From: Vitellaria paradoxa
Lineage: Eukaryota > Streptophyta > Magnoliopsida > Ericales > Sapotaceae
NCBI GenBank assembly: GCA_019916065.1
Contig: CM034233.1
Span: forward strand, 4,467,501 to 4,531,500
Direction of reading: 5' to 3'
DNA length: 64,000 nucleotides
Part shown: positions 32,934 to 46,345 of the stretch, one piece after another
Layout: each line of letters starts with the position of its first letter
How positions within the stretch are numbered: position 1 is the first letter of the stretch
Position numbers and translations under genes: made by a program
The notes under the pieces: model-generated
Databases searched by the model: none
What the model saw: only the letters and a program-made list of their open reading frames with translations
Told to the model about the DNA's origin: nothing

Positions 32934-35900
32934 ATGGAAGGCGAGAAGAAACAGTCTGCGGTGTCGAACGTGGGCGCTTGGGCGATGAACGTGATAAGCT
33001 CCGTCGGAATTATCATGGCCAACAAGCAGCTTATGTCCCGCAGTGGTTACGGTTTCAGCTTCGGTCGGCCATCTCTCTCTCTCTCTCGGATCTGATCTCC
33101 TTTTAACTTACTGGTTATTTGGCTCTTGCGGATCTTCATTCTTACTTGCGTATCGTTGATGCAATCCACTTTTTTGTTTCCTTCCTGATTTTTACTTTTT
33201 TTTTTTTTTTATTTTGTTTGTGCAATCGTTTTAGGCTCATTCTTATTTAATTACTGTTTTTGCATCATTCTTTCTGCGAATTCTGGGCCTCAGCATTTCT
33301 GGCTCTGTTACATTTTTGGGCCAACTTATGTATCGAGTTCAATTCTTATAAGATCCGTTGATGCCCTGTGTTGTTTCAGCCAAATATGGATATCCGAAGG
33401 AACTCACCTTGAAAATCAAATAAACCGGGCGCTCAGAGTATGTGGTTATGCTGAATTGCTCGAATTGGTGTTTGTTGCTGATACTGTCCTCAATCTCCTG
33501 CACAGATGTACCCCCTTTTTGTCATACAAAGCAATCAATCTCTGGATTTGGGGGGCTGACATCGTTTTCGATGTCAGCTTCTGAAGAGCACTGCCGCGGC
33601 TTTTAGAGCTGTTGGATTAAAATCTAATGGTCTAGATATATTTATGCTTTTTTTTGGATTAAAAAAATGAGAATGCATGAATCCAACGGCCGAACACCAC
33701 TGTTCAGGAGCTGACATTGTTTTCGATCTCAGCATTCCCACTTTTTCAATCTCTTGTAGGCATATGTAAATGTAGTAGTGTCTATTTGAAGCAAATTTTA
33801 GCCAGACAAATATTTGCACAGAGTTGTTCCTGTGCTACTGTATAGTGGAAGCATAAAAATGGTGAAATTTATTTTAATTGCAAAACTTGAAAGTGGATAT
33901 AATTTTATGAATATGGAATTTATTGAGATATGTACTGGATGTGTCCTTTTCAAGTGATATATTTTTAGGAAATAATTTTGCAACATACCTGGAATGGTGA
34001 TTGTACTGCTAATCTATGAATGGTGGTTTTCTGTTTTGTTCTACCTAGTTGATTTCAACTGATCAGAGGTTGACCACAACTTCATGTTTTGATTTCTCCA
34101 GCCACAACTTTAACTGGGTTCCACTTTGCTGTAACTGCACTGGTTGGCCTGGTGTCAAACGCCACAGGTTACTCTGCATCAAAACATGTTCCCCTGTGGG
34201 AGCTTCTGTGGTTCTCAATTGTTGCCAATATGTCTATTACCGGGATGAATCTCAGTCTCATGCTGAACTCCGTCGGATTTTACCAAGTATGGATTTCTTA
34301 AAATGCCATCTCAATTTCAGTGATGCCTAAAGAGTTCTTACGCGTGCTTTTTGTTTACTCTTTCCTTCTTTTCTTGATATTGTTTTCTCTTCTTTCTTTA
34401 GGCTTATGTATTAAACTAAATATCATTGTGTTTTTGTGGTAGATCTCAAAACTGAGCATGATTCTGTTGGTTTGCGTAATGGAGTGGATCATATGTATTA
34501 AACTAAATATCATTGTGTTTTTGTTGTAGATCTCAAAACTGAGCATGATTCCGGTGGTTTGCGTAATGGAATGGATCCTTCATAATAAGCAGTATTCAAA
34601 GGAAGTTAAAATGTCTGTTGTGGTTGTGGTCATAGGTGTAGGTGTTTGCACCATTACTGACGTAAAAGTTAATGCCAAAGGTTTTATATGTGCCTGTGTA
34701 GCTGTGTTGTGTACATCACTGCAGCAAATTGTGAGTACTTCTGCAATTCTTCTCTTATATTTTTGCTATTTAGTAAGTACAATGTGTGATGGATTGGATT
34801 ATTCACTTCCCGGGAAGGGGATTAGCTTGGTAGTCAGTTTTTTCGACTGTATCGGTGGCCTGGTATTGATTTTAAGGTCATCACAATGATATATGGCAAT
34901 TATATATATATATTACAAATGGGAGGGACAAAGTCAATATGAATAAGACAATTTTTATGAAACTCAAGCACCAAATAATAGATCTATTTATGATTGGAAA
35001 AGTTTGATGAGAAGAAAATAATACATGATAATAAATTGGATATCACATTTAGATCTTAGACATTGTGAACCTCGAAGAGAAGCATCGAACATCACGAATA
35101 TATTGTACACAGAAGACCAGTAATGTTCATTATTCAATATCTTATATGTTTTTAACATATAAACATTATTTTCTTCCATCATATTCTTTTTATACTGAAT
35201 CATGCAATTCAAGATTTGATATGATTCATAATTCTCAAATCTAAGATTTTGATTTTGGATACGAATCTCAATTTGGCAACTATGCCTACCTTCCCCCCCC
35301 CCCACCCGTCCACCCACCCAAAAAAATGCTATATGTATATATATTCATGACCCCGGAAAAAAAAGAGGGATTACACATGCTTATAATAGTTAATGCTTTA
35401 TGGATATATCCATACAACATTTTAGAGTGTTTTACTTATAGTGGGTTCAATAGTTGTTAAAGGTGCACTCAATCCCCCAAAAAGCCCTAACCTTGTTAAG
35501 AATATGGCCATTGTGTTTTGTTTGATTCCCCTTTAATCAGGCACGCCAATCACTTTGATGCCAAATTTTCTTCCTTAACCTTAAAGTTTTTATGTTTTGA
35601 ATCATGAACTTAGATTGCAAATGACTTTAACTTTTTGTTTTGAGAATAAAGTCTATGTTTGTTGTTTTGGCACACCTCTGCCAAAAATTACTTTTGTTGA
35701 TTTTAAATTTAATGTGCAATCAATTATGTTGCATATGTCTTACTTCACTCAGGCTCGAACTTTTACATAGCACCTTGTACCTAGGATCTTATGGATGTTA
35801 GCTGCTTTGGTTAGTTATTTGGAAGTGCTACGGTAAATAATGAATCTCCAGGAAGTACTAGTAAAATTAATTTTATAATTTATGAGCTGACTTGGATCTG

Positions 35901-37344
35901 ACCAACAGGGTTGGGTTTGGGCTGTAATATGTGCACCCATTGTTGCCATAAGTTTGAAAGCATAGATTAGGGAAAGTTGATGTTAGCAGGCCTAAGCTCA
36001 TGTGCTCATAGCTCTGTTTCAACTGGCACAAGCCATGCAGGATCATAGGAGAGATACATTCACCTCAAAACACATCTATTATGGCACATTTTCTTGTTGC
36101 TAAAGCAATGCAAACCCGGTGTTTTCAATAAAATAAAATAGCTAGAGGTGAGTTACATTCAACATCAAGAATCCCATAGGATATGTGTTACAACTGAAGA
36201 GTTGTGTTGTCGTGTTCATAGTGTATTGTATCTCTGCCAGTAATTCTTAGGATAAAATTGGAGTAGTTAACAGGAGAAAAACTAGTGAAGGAATGAAAAT
36301 TTCTCCCTTTTTTTTTCGAATAAATTTTTTTTTTTTTTTTTTTTTTTGAGTGACTTGAGCAGTTTTGGTTTTTGCTGTGGTTTTGCTTTTTGCCCCCCTA
36401 ACAACAAATTTTTGACGGCTTAAAACTAACATTACTAGGATATTCATCAGGAGCGATTTTTTTTTTGGGAGAACCTTGTCTTTTCATCGATGGGTTATTG
36501 GGAAACTGGAATTTATGAGACCACGAATTGTACTGGACATACATTTCCTGAAATTATTTAGAACTTTACGAATGATACTTGTCCTGACTTCACATAATAC
36601 TTTTCATTACTTACATTTACTGCTTAAGTGTTTAGTATCACACCATTGTCTCTGGGACAACGGTTTTGGGGCTAAGCTTACTTCCTTTGCATACAGTCAA
36701 TAGGTTCTTTACAGAAGAAGTACTCGATTGGATCTTTTGAATTGTTGAGTAAGACGGCTCCGATTCAAGCATTCTCTCTTCTTTTGCTGGGTCCTTTTGT
36801 TGACTACTATCTTAATGGAAAATTTATAGCAAACTACAAGATGTCTTCTGGTGCCCTTGTGAGTATTCATCTCCATTTCAATCTGACAGTAGCTAGCATG
36901 TTAAACGTTTAATGCATACGTGGATCCAACCGTATGTAAGAATAATTTGACTTGTACATCTGATACCCATGTCAATATTTGCAGGTATTCATTCTTCTTT
37001 CATGCTCCCTAGCAGTTTTCTGCAATGTGAGCCAGTACCTCTGCATTGGACGCTTCTCAGCAGTTTCCTTTCAAGTTCTGGGTCATATGAAAACGGTATG
37101 CGTCCTCACATTGGGGTGGCTGCTGTTTGATTCGGAGTTGACTCTGAAGAACATTATGGGGATGATTATTGCAGTCGTTGGCATGGTAATTTATAGTTGG
37201 GCCGTGGAGGTTGGGAAGCAGTCTAACACCAAGATCACACCCCTCGCTAAAAACAGCCTCACCGAAGACGAAATCAAGCTATTGAAGGAGGGAGTCGAAA
37301 ACACTCCTTTGAAGGATATTGAACTTGGTGAGACTAAGGGGTAG
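32934..37344 (+). CDS. URGT: UDP-rhamnose/UDP-galactose transporter (URGT family), 5 exons, 345 aa
   Basis: Exons: 32934-33063, 34102-34286, 34530-34730, 36697-36858 and 36985-37344 (stop TAG). They total 1,038 nt, all GT-AG. The protein begins [20 protein letters not shown] and is almost wholly hydrophobic, as expected for the roughly 10-helix nucleotide-sugar/triose-phosphate translocator fold. It carries [34 protein letters not shown] and the [18 protein letters not shown] segment that holds the conserved Lys. A short charged tail ends ELGETKG. These are hallmarks of the URGT group (Arabidopsis URGT1 At1g76670 by recall), Golgi antiporters that bring UDP-rhamnose and UDP-galactose into the lumen for pectin and related polymers. 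Substrate is inferred from family. Exon 3's 5' end is tandemly duplicated in the preceding intron. Confidence 0.94.
34405..34578 (+). repeat. 87-bp tandem duplication covering the exon 3 splice acceptor of URGT
   Basis: Unit 1 is 34405-34491 and unit 2 is 34492-34578. Each contains intron sequence (tatgtattaaactaaatatc), a pyrimidine/G run ending tag, and the first codons of exon 3 (ISKLSMI). Unit 2 supplies the real exon start at 34530. Unit 1 has an equivalent acceptor, AG at 34441-34442. Only a few substitutions separate the units. Confidence 0.92.
34731..36696 (+). other. URGT intron 3 (about 2 kb)
   Basis: GT-AG, between LQQI and SIGSLQKK in phase 0. It contains C-rich and T-rich homopolymers (35294-35303, 36327-36347). 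No mobile-element protein was recognised. Confidence 0.8.
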
Positions 37345-37871
37345 TAGGGGTGGTGACTTCTATTTTGTTTAGGAAACATACATTTTCTCGTCTCATTTTT
37401 CTATTTTGCTTGATTTGTGTTGCGGCAAGGCCCGGTGCGCATCTCTTGACCCTCCTATCATTTTAGAGTATAGATTTAAAAGTTTCGATCGATGTTATTA
37501 AGTATTTGTGCCTGATTTTTTCTCGTCATTTAGTTTATTCTTTCTTTATTTTTCTTTTTCTTTTTCTCCTTTTGGATGTTTTTGGGGGCTGATAGTGAAA
37601 CATTGAGGGCGTATTGAACATGTAAAATCTATTTGTTGTACAATACTACAGTCCATTCATTGATTGCTGTAGGAGGCTGTTTATATTTTTCATTTGATTT
37701 TTTTTTTAACCGTTTGCTCCTTTTTACCTGCGAACTCTCCTTTGTGTGCACAGTGTATGCCTTGGTGAAAAGGCGTTCAAATATGTATACATTCGTGTCT
37801 CCTTTGCTCTATCCTCCGTGGATTTCCCAATGCACAAAATCCTCTTTCCTCTACCATAGCACGAGGTCTGT

Positions 37872-37877
37872 AATAAA
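37872..37877 (+). terminator. Possible polyadenylation signal of URGT
   Basis: AATAAA about 530 bp after the stop codon, in T-rich sequence. It is the best hexamer on the plus strand before the composition falls to AT-rich spacer. Confidence 0.35.
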
Positions 37878-38359
37878 AGCCTTTGTAATTTGGTGGCAAT
37901 GTGAATCCCTTTGTTTCCCTTTCCCTTTGTTTTTTGAAAGGTGATTGTTTCCCTTTCCTCACCATCTGATAAGACAGACACTTTGAAAAGTTTTAATTAT
38001 GAGCTCGCCTAAACATATGAAGCAGGTGGCTACTACGTGCGGCTTGATATCGCTTTTAATTTTTTGTTTATATTTTTCTAAAAGGAATAAAGGCAATAAC
38101 ATATTTGATGTTTTTATTTATGTTTCAATTTTTTAAATTTATTTGTAAATATAAATAGTTTATCCAATTTAAATTGACACCATACATAGTTAAGAATTTT
38201 AAAATAAATGTTAACATAAAGATACGCTTTAAGATCATATTATCCTAAAAATTTTATCAACTATTGCTGTAATTTTTTTAACATATATATATATATATAT
38301 ATATATTAATATTAGAATGGCACATCTACAACAAATTTGGGCGAAAATGAACCTGGAGT

Positions 38360-38850
38360 GGACTATTTTTTGGCTCAAAATTTGATTTAAGTGATAAGGG
38401 ATATGTAAACAAATGTTTTGGAAAGTCTAAAATGCAAACATGGGGCAAAAATTGATCAGATGTAAAACAATCATTTTTTAGTCTAAATTTGGTTTGGACT
38501 GAAATTTTTTTAGATATTAAGAAGAATGTTGATGAATATTTCTCATCCTCTTGGAAAGCTCAAAGTATGAATTTTGATAAAAAATAGGTTTATATCTAAA
38601 ACAATTATTTTATAGTTTAAATTTAGATCATTTCAAAATTTACTAAATTGATAAGAAACTTATTAAGAAGTACTTTTTTTAGTATTTTGAGATGCTCACA
38701 ATACAAATTTAAACCAAAAAGGAATGGTTATTTAAGTAAGTTAGTATAAAATGATCATTTTATAACCTGATTTTATATTGGTCTAACATTTACTAAGCTA
38801 GTATAAAATTTGCTAGAGAAAATTTCTAAACCATTTGAGATATATTGTTA
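38360..38850. repeat. Degenerate tandem repeat of about 135-150 bp units
   Basis: An aacaatcattttttagtcta-like block recurs at 38466, 38600 and 38749. Each is followed by a tttggactg/ttactaa-like segment and a tttggaaagctc/gatgctcac-like segment. Copies are well diverged. It lies between the two convergent genes. Confidence 0.5.
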
Positions 38851-39034
38851 CAAATTAATAATTTATAACTTTTTTTCTTTTTTTTATTTTTTATTTTTTT
38901 TGAGTGGAAGAGTTAAAGCGATTATGGGTTATAAGTTAGGGGTGATGAACCTATAAATAAATAGTAATTTAATGCACAAGCAATACAGCTCACCATGTAT
39001 TCAAGCCTTTGTAATTAGTAGGACAGAGCCCCTC

Positions 39035-39040
39035 TTTATT
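39035..39040 (-). terminator. Possible polyadenylation signal of CESA
   Basis: AATAAA on the minus strand about 450 bp beyond the CESA stop. It faces the URGT signal about 1.16 kb away. Confidence 0.35.
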
Positions 39041-39488
39041 GTGAAGGAAAGAGAGACAACAAAAAAAAAAAAAACGGTAACAACAAAATACACAAATGAT
39101 GCTACTCTAGTCCATCCCCCCTCTTCCCAATGACAAGAAATTAATCAGTGTTTTGTTTGTAGATCAGCTGAACAGTGCCCCTTCTCAACACTAAAAATTA
39201 CAAACAGCAATTTGGGATTCTTCCCACCAAAGTATGGACCTCTAATCCATTCATCACACGGACCCTATGACTAGTGCTATACATATATATATATAGCTAG
39301 CAAATTTCACTAGAAAAATAATTCAGAATGATGTGGAACACTTGAAGGCCTGTTACTTCAAAGAGATAAATCCATAAAATTGTACTTTAATGGCATTGCA
39401 TTACCACATCATTTTCATTTTTCAAGTCCAATAGCATTTTTATGATTCCTTAAGTTTCCAAACAGATTTGGAATGGACAATTTCACAG

Positions 39489-42400
39489 CTAATGACAGTC
39501 CAATCCACATTCCTCCAAAAGTGGACCATCTGATTTGGCCAAGAATGGATCAATCCTCACCCACAAGAGGGAGAATATGGAAGCCAGCAGGATTGACCAG
39601 ACAATAATGATGGTGGGAGTCCTACTCTGCCTACCCAGTAAACCTTTCAAGAATGGATACAAATGGACTATAACCCAAAATGCAAAGAAGAGCTTACCAA
39701 ACAAAGGTCCCCATGAATCATACCCATTATTTATTGCATTTGAGACACCAGCAACCACTCCAATCAAGTTTATTATCAACAGAGTTGTTGGGGGGATGAG
39801 CAATGTTGTCCACTTGAATGCATACAGTTCTGAGAACTCCTCATCGTCCCCCGCCTTTGATGTCACCGTGAAGTTTGTATCAACTCCAGCCAATACCTTC
39901 AGAAGTCCCTGGAACAGTGCAAAGAGATGCGCTGAGACACCACCAATCACCCAAAACTGCTCATTTCTCCACCACTCATCGAGGCCAATGCCGCTCCATC
40001 TCATTTCCAATATACTTGTTGCAAAAATACATATGAAAAGCGACAAAAACCACAAGCTTGCGGCGTTACTTAGCTGCAGATGAAAGAATTAAATCAAAAT
40101 TATTAGAAGGAAGTTTAGCAACATGGATAATTGAAGCAATGTCAGTCAGGTCTATAATTTTGATTAATGACAATTGCAAGTCAAAACTGAGTTTGTAAAA
40201 TTTTTGAAGTGTCTTGAATTGAGTCTTGTTGGTTGAGTCATTCCTCGATTCAAAGAAGATTGCTTAAACAATTTTGGTAGCAGGGAGAGCTCAAAAATAG
40301 TTCAAACACTCAAGATTCTGGAAAAAGAGCTCGAAGGTAGTTTAAGCATTCTAAAAAAAAAGCTCGGAGAGCTCAAAGGGTGTTTGAGTAGCCTGACTGG
40401 AATTTTTGTTGTCTTAATTTCATCAGAGTATAAAATAATTTTTTCCAGGATATCCTTGTTACTCCATTGAGCAAACCCTAATATTCAAAGCTCCAACATT
40501 CAAATTGAAGAGATCAACAAGTGAGGTTTAAAAAGAACATCGATTCAACCTTTCATCTTGATGAAAAAACATATCCGGATTTTAGGAGGTGCCGTTGGGG
40601 TTAAAGAACGGAATCAATTTACGGGCTTGACTCATCGTAGGTTTAGCGAGTAAAAGAAGAATAGAGTTAGGACAGGGTTTAATTCTACTTTGTATTCAGT
40701 GAATCTCTTATAAACTTTTGATTTCGTAGTGAATTGACTTTCGTGTTAGTCGGCTTGTAAACTTGAGGTTTTGAGGTTCCAGATTTCTCTCGTTAAGATT
40801 CCATATCCTTGCTATTTTGTGGTTGGTTGTATTTTCTCCATAGCATTATTTTTTTATTTTTCAATGTCTTTCTTCTCTCCCACTGTACCATTGGCAATCA
40901 ATAAAGCTCGTACCTCTGGAGTGATGAATTTCCCCGTGAGCAAGCAGACAGCAGGTAAAGTACAATATGCCAGAAGAGGAATAGAAGTCCAAGGGTAGAT
41001 GGTAGCGTTTATATACGACAGACGCTCTAACCACTGCAGCCCACCTCCATATCCATACCAGAGAGGACAGTGCCTGCTCAGAAAGATTTCAATGGAACCG
41101 AGTGCCCACCGAAGAACCTGGTGAAGACGATCAGAAAGATTGATGGGGGCGGATCCTTTGAATGCAGGTCTTGGAGGGATGCAATATATAGATCGCCATC
41201 CGTGGCAATGCATTTTGAACCCCGTCAAAATGTCCTCTGTGACTGAACCATAGATCCATCCAACCTGGAACAAGGAAAAAAGGTTTAGACAAGCTTGATT
41301 TGAAAAGAAGAAATTGCAGTGGTTGTGTCAAGGGTTGAGAATGATCCATATATTAGTCCTACCTCTTTTCCCCATTCTGTCTTATCCTCATAGCCACAGC
41401 TAATTACATGGATGGCTTCCTTAAGCAGAGTCACTGGGCTAGCTCCTTTTAATGCTCCACCATTCTCTAGCAGTGTAGAGGCAACAAATACCGGAGATTG
41501 TCCAAATTTCTTTTCCAACTTATGCCCGGTCATCAGAGGCAAATTTTCACCTTCAGCCCCTGCATATAAGATCTTCCAAGTCAGATGTCAATATTGAAGA
41601 GCTAGTAGATGATTTTGGATGCCTTGATCGGCAGACTTCTAGTAACAAGAAGCAAAATAAAAATGAATCCACCAATAAAATTTCCTCACAATTTTTATTT
41701 TTTATAAAATTGACCATCGAAAAACCTTTTCCCACTGGCGGAATTCTGTTCCTAACAAAATGAGATGAAGTCCAGTATTAACCATTTCCAAATAATATAT
41801 ATCTAATGAGTGACTCTCTTGCACTAAAGTGTTAAATCTAGACATGGCAATCTGCTAACTACATGTAGCCTTCTGAGTAAAAGAACAATCCTAAATAAGA
41901 TTAGCCAAGGGCATCAGTAATTCAGATGAATTCAGTGGAGTTAAAAGTCATCTTAGACGCGCATATAAAAAGCATTGAAGCCTAAGTTGAACCAAGAAAC
42001 AAAGACAATATTGCATTAATAAAAGGGTAAATCAACCCGTGGCCCTCAGCCATTACTAAAAATCCACTTAGAAATACAACCTTTATCTTCAGCCCTTCCT
42101 TCAATTCTCTGCAATGTTGATACAGGTAATTCTACATCAACCTCCATGGAATTTTTATGCTTTATCCCTGACTTAGCCTTGTTACTTTTCTTCTTCTTAT
42201 TTCTTCCAGAGCAAAAGCATCCACAGCAGCACCACTTTGGCAAGCAGTTACATGTCCTTCTTGGTGGTTTCTTCTTCTTTGGAGCATCATAACCATAAAG
42301 TGCATGCCGCCTGAAAACGCATCCTGTCCCAACGTAAATTGGTCCTTGAATTCCATCCAAACCTTTCATGTTAATCTGGTGCAGAAATAATCATAATATG

Positions 42401-45400
42401 ATGATCAATTTGCAAAAACAGAATAATAAATAGCACATATTGATAGCCGTAAAAAATCTATGTTGGAGTGTACTTACATCAAAAAATACGGTGTTCCTGT
42501 TGGCATATCGGTCATTCTTGTCAATGCCATCAAACCTCTGTGGAAACTGAACGTAGCATACTCTCTTTCCCAGCAACGGATCCATCATGAAACACATAGC
42601 TTCTCTGAGAGCCTTGCTATTATTTATGTAGTGATCACAATCCAAATTCAACAGATAAGGTGCATTATTGAGAACAGCTGAGACTCTGACCTGACAAACA
42701 AAACAGATAAGCCAACAGTAAAGAGAAAGGAAAATCATTCTCTCGGCTGCATTCTAAAACAAGGAATTCAGTAGCAGTCTTTGGTCTATCACTTACCAAA
42801 GCATTCATTGCACCAGCCTTTTTGTGGTGATTGAATCCAGGTCTCTTTTCTCTGGAAACATATATCAAGCATGGTAGTTCATTGCCATCAGTATCATATC
42901 CCCCATTGTGGCCAAGAAAGACCTGTACAATGTCACAAGAAGACTAATTAGAGCAAGAATTGGTAAGCTTATGACGAATCAACATGAAGACTTAAATGAG
43001 AATACCTGGATCATGCCAGGATGATCTCGCACATTATTCCCAGGCCATTGAGTACCATCCTGCATTGTCCAACCATCCTCGGGGACCTTTTGTGCCTTTG
43101 CAACCAAAGCATTTACTCGAACTTTGAACTCCTCATACTCTCTCTGCCATTCAATGAGAAACAAACAGTTAGCAACAATGGAGACTTTCAAAGGAAACAA
43201 TAATTAACTCAAAGTTTAATTACATCATTACCTTCATTGCTCGCCGCTCCCTCACAAATGAAGGCAATACCTTATCTTGGAGATAATCAATCTTCTGAGC
43301 AAAATACCATTCAGGTGCCCGTGGCTCAATGTTGAACTTCTTGCAGAAAGGCACCCACATCTTAGCAAATTCAGATGTTTCAGACAATGCCTCAAAAGTC
43401 AGCATAGCAGCGCCATCATCGGATACATAACATGAAACCTTGTCAACAGGGTAATCGACAGCAAGAATGGATAGAACAGTGTTTGCAGTCACCAAAGCGG
43501 GTTCTTTTAATGGATCAACCGTACTCACAAATATATCAATTGGAGATAGTTGAGAGGGCTGTCCTCCTTTATCGTATCTAACAAACAGGCAGATGGTTAA
43601 GGTCTGCAAATTGGCCCGACACCAGGGTAAGCAATGGCACAAACACATTTATTTGGGCAATAACTAACCTCAAGGACAACCTGTCTAGGTAAGTTTCCCT
43701 GTCAATAGGACACCACTTTGGGAATTGATCTAGAATCCATGAAAGAGCAAACCAAATCTCACAGATCACTGATACAAGCCACAATGCATAAGCATCATTC
43801 ACAGGATGAGTAATTCGATAGTTGAAGAAAAACCCCAGAACAACAAGCCGAATTATGATAATCATGCGGTAAGGGTTAATTTGGCTTGACGGAATTGGCA
43901 ACTTTCTTGACAGTGGTTGTCTTGCTGCATCCATCCTGGTCAAAGAGCACCAGTGTTATTCCAATAGCAGCCAACCCTTTAGGGGTTTCGACAACAATAA
44001 TGCAGAAACACCCCAAAAAAAATAATAAATAAATAAATAGAAGGGCCCTGGCATTCTTAATTAACTACAAATTCAATCATATTAACCATCAAAAAGTCAT
44101 AATTATTAAGTCCATGGATACATATGATGAACTAGTCAGAATGGAGGAATACAACTACTTGCGAAAGGATGAGTAATGAAATTTTAGTACTAAAGATGAA
44201 TTGAGAATGAACGAAGAGAGAATTTTGTGGTAAATTCATCCTCCTGTATTAATAATTTCTGGTTGCATGACTTTGCTCACGTGGAGAAACCTTATTGAGG
44301 GGAGCACTTACAGTGGTAGATCTGGCCTATTGCCATCATCGTTCCAACCATTGCTAGGATTTTCATTTTGTAGCTTTTCTTGTTTCTGCTTCCAACTTTC
44401 CATCCTCTCTTTCCAAGCTATGCTTCCATAGCCATAAGCAGCCAAATCCTTTGAAGGATCCAAGGATCGAGGTTGCACTACAAAATAAAGGCAGGGAATT
44501 ATCAGGCAAGTGACTATATGGCTTGACCTTCAAAGCCAAAGACAAATCAAGCCAGAGCAAATCAAATGACCTGGAAGGTTAGGATCAGAGTAAGGAAGCG
44601 GGTGAATCCTTCTGTTGCCGCCCCCACCTCCACCACCAGCAGCAGCGGAGGAAGGGACTAATGCATTTTGCTCTGGAAGAATATCATCGACCTTCAAAAT
44701 AAACAATGCAGGTTAGCTCACAATTTTATGAAAATTCCGGAACCAAAAAAATGTAAATCGAAAAAAGAAAGTAGCAAATCAATTGATTATATTTATAACA
44801 ATAACTCATGGATGAAGTAGAAGAAGAATGGTATGGAAAACAATTATAAGAATTTCTTGAAGAGGGATTATTCCACAACGCAATCAAATCAGTCTGATGA
44901 AAACTTGTGGAGCATGACTCCAAGAAGACGCGCAGCAGTGGTGAGGAAGTAGCAATACCATATGGGAGTTGGTAAGGAGGAGAGGAAGTTGAGGAGAATT
45001 GTTGTGGAGGAGATCCTGCGACCGCAAAGAGCTCGTTCGAAGCAAAGGTGAAGAATCCATTTTCCCTAATTGAAAGTTTAACTCGTTGTCCACGTCGTCA
45101 ATGTCATCTTCTTCTTCATCACCATCCACTCTAGCACACCCTGAATTATTACTATTATCATTATTTTCTTTTTATTTATTTATTTTGTTAAAATAATATA
45201 TATATATATATATACACACACACAGACACTAGTGTGATAATCAATCATTAGGGTACCTTTGAGACGTTTGAAGCGAGTTTTGCACTGTGGGCAGACTTGG
45301 CTACCTTCTCGGCGCTCGTAGTCGTAGCAAGTCCTGCAAACCGGGAAGGCGCACTCGTTGCACGCAACAAAGACTTCTCCATCCGCATTAACCCCAACTT

Positions 45401-45519
45401 CGTCTCCACATATCTGACACTTCTGCCCATTTATCTCCTCCTGCAAACGCCTTTGCTGCCATCCCCATTGCCAAACCCAAACGCATATAAATAATTTCAA
45501 GATCAGCTAACATATATAC

Positions 45520-45550
<31 letters not shown>

Positions 45551-45595
45551 TGAAGATGATGATCGTGGACAATTAACATTACATGATATATATAG

Positions 45596-45641
<46 letters not shown>

Positions 45642-45753
45642 TAAAAACAGAGTGCGAGAAATGTAAAACAACAGAGTGACATACGGCAGATTGAATGACG
45701 ACCAGCTCATTTCGGTTGTGAGAACCTGCAACTAAACCCGCACCTGCCTCCAT
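39489..45753 (-). CDS. CESA: Cellulose synthase A catalytic subunit, CESA6-like clade, 14 exons, about 1,079 aa
   Basis: Exons: 45753-45685, 45440-45257, 45140-44959, 44691-44571, 44477-44312, 43935-43669, 43577-43232, 43143-43006, 42922-42797, 42690-42478, 42375-42081, 41559-41363, 41264-40914 and 40073-39489. They total 3,240 nt. Exon 2 encodes the N-terminal RING-type zinc finger (eight Cys, CQICGDE to CPQC). Catalytic motifs follow: VSDDG (exon 7), LDCDHY (exon 10), then TED and QVLRW (exon 13). Two helices lie in exon 6 and about six in exons 13-14. The class-specific region is Lys- and Cys-rich ([14 protein letters not shown]). The end EECGLDC and these features fit the CESA6/2/5/9 group, a subunit of the primary-wall cellulose complex at the plasma membrane. 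It makes beta-1,4-glucan from UDP-glucose. An alternative exon 2 acceptor adds five residues. Confidence 0.95.
45441..45684 (-). other. CESA intron 1 with microsatellites and two possible acceptors
   Basis: The donor is GCC|gtatgt. It contains GA tracts at about 45522-45550 and 45620-45641 and a TA tract at about 45594-45620. Acceptor AGs at 45441-45442 and 45456-45457 both keep the frame. The second would add codons for QRRLQ before EEINGQ. Confidence 0.75.
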
Positions 45754-46105
45754 CTCTTCTTGTCTCGAACGATCTCACTGTCTCAGACTACTGCCACCGA
45801 CACTGAAGCAGTGAGATCTGGACGAAGGTTTCTTTTTCTTTCTCTGCGTCTGCTTCCTCCTTTCTGATTCTCTCTCTGCTCAATCAACACTTGAAAAAGT
45901 CCACTTGCAGTGTAAATATCAACATCTTCATGTTCTTGCTTCAATAATTCCTTGTTCTTTTCTGCGTGTTAGTTTTATTGATTTAACAATCCATGATTAA
46001 GGAAACAGAAAGGGAAATAATTGGAAAGAGAAGAAGGGACCGACCGTTGAAATTTGGATGAAAACTGAGATCGACGACGTTCCAAGCTTCCTTATTTTTA
46101 CCACC

Positions 46106-46111
46106 ACGTGT
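46106..46111 (-). promoter_or_regulatory. G-box (CACGTG) upstream of CESA
   Basis: The palindrome CACGTG in ccaccacgtgtt lies 353 bp before the CESA start codon. Such sites bind bZIP and bHLH factors. Use here is inference. Confidence 0.3.
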
Positions 46112-46279
46112 TTGTTTTTTCCTTTCTATAATTTCTCGGTGTAGCCGTTATTAACTTTAACTTCTCCGCCGACGCAGCTAATGTTGTCATAATCTTTTGG
46201 CTTTTAACTTTATAAATCACAGTTAGCATTTAATTCTCAAATTGTGTAGCATGCATATTCTATTTTGTTGTTATTCTTT

Positions 46280-46293
46280 TGCCAAACATGTCG

Positions 46294-46343
<50 letters not shown>

Positions 46344-46345
46344 TT
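46280..46345. repeat. Compound CA/TA microsatellite
   Basis: A CA run of about 13 repeats continues directly into a TA run of about 11 repeats, in the CESA upstream spacer. Confidence 0.9.

Noticed and set aside
35294..35303. C run in URGT intron 3 considered as a signal
   Set aside because: Isolated homopolymer like several others in the window, without supporting context.
39535..40083. 182-codon plus-strand open frame opposite the last CESA exon
   Set aside because: It is the shadow of the strongly conserved CESA exon 14 on the minus strand, and the plus frame has no recognisable protein.
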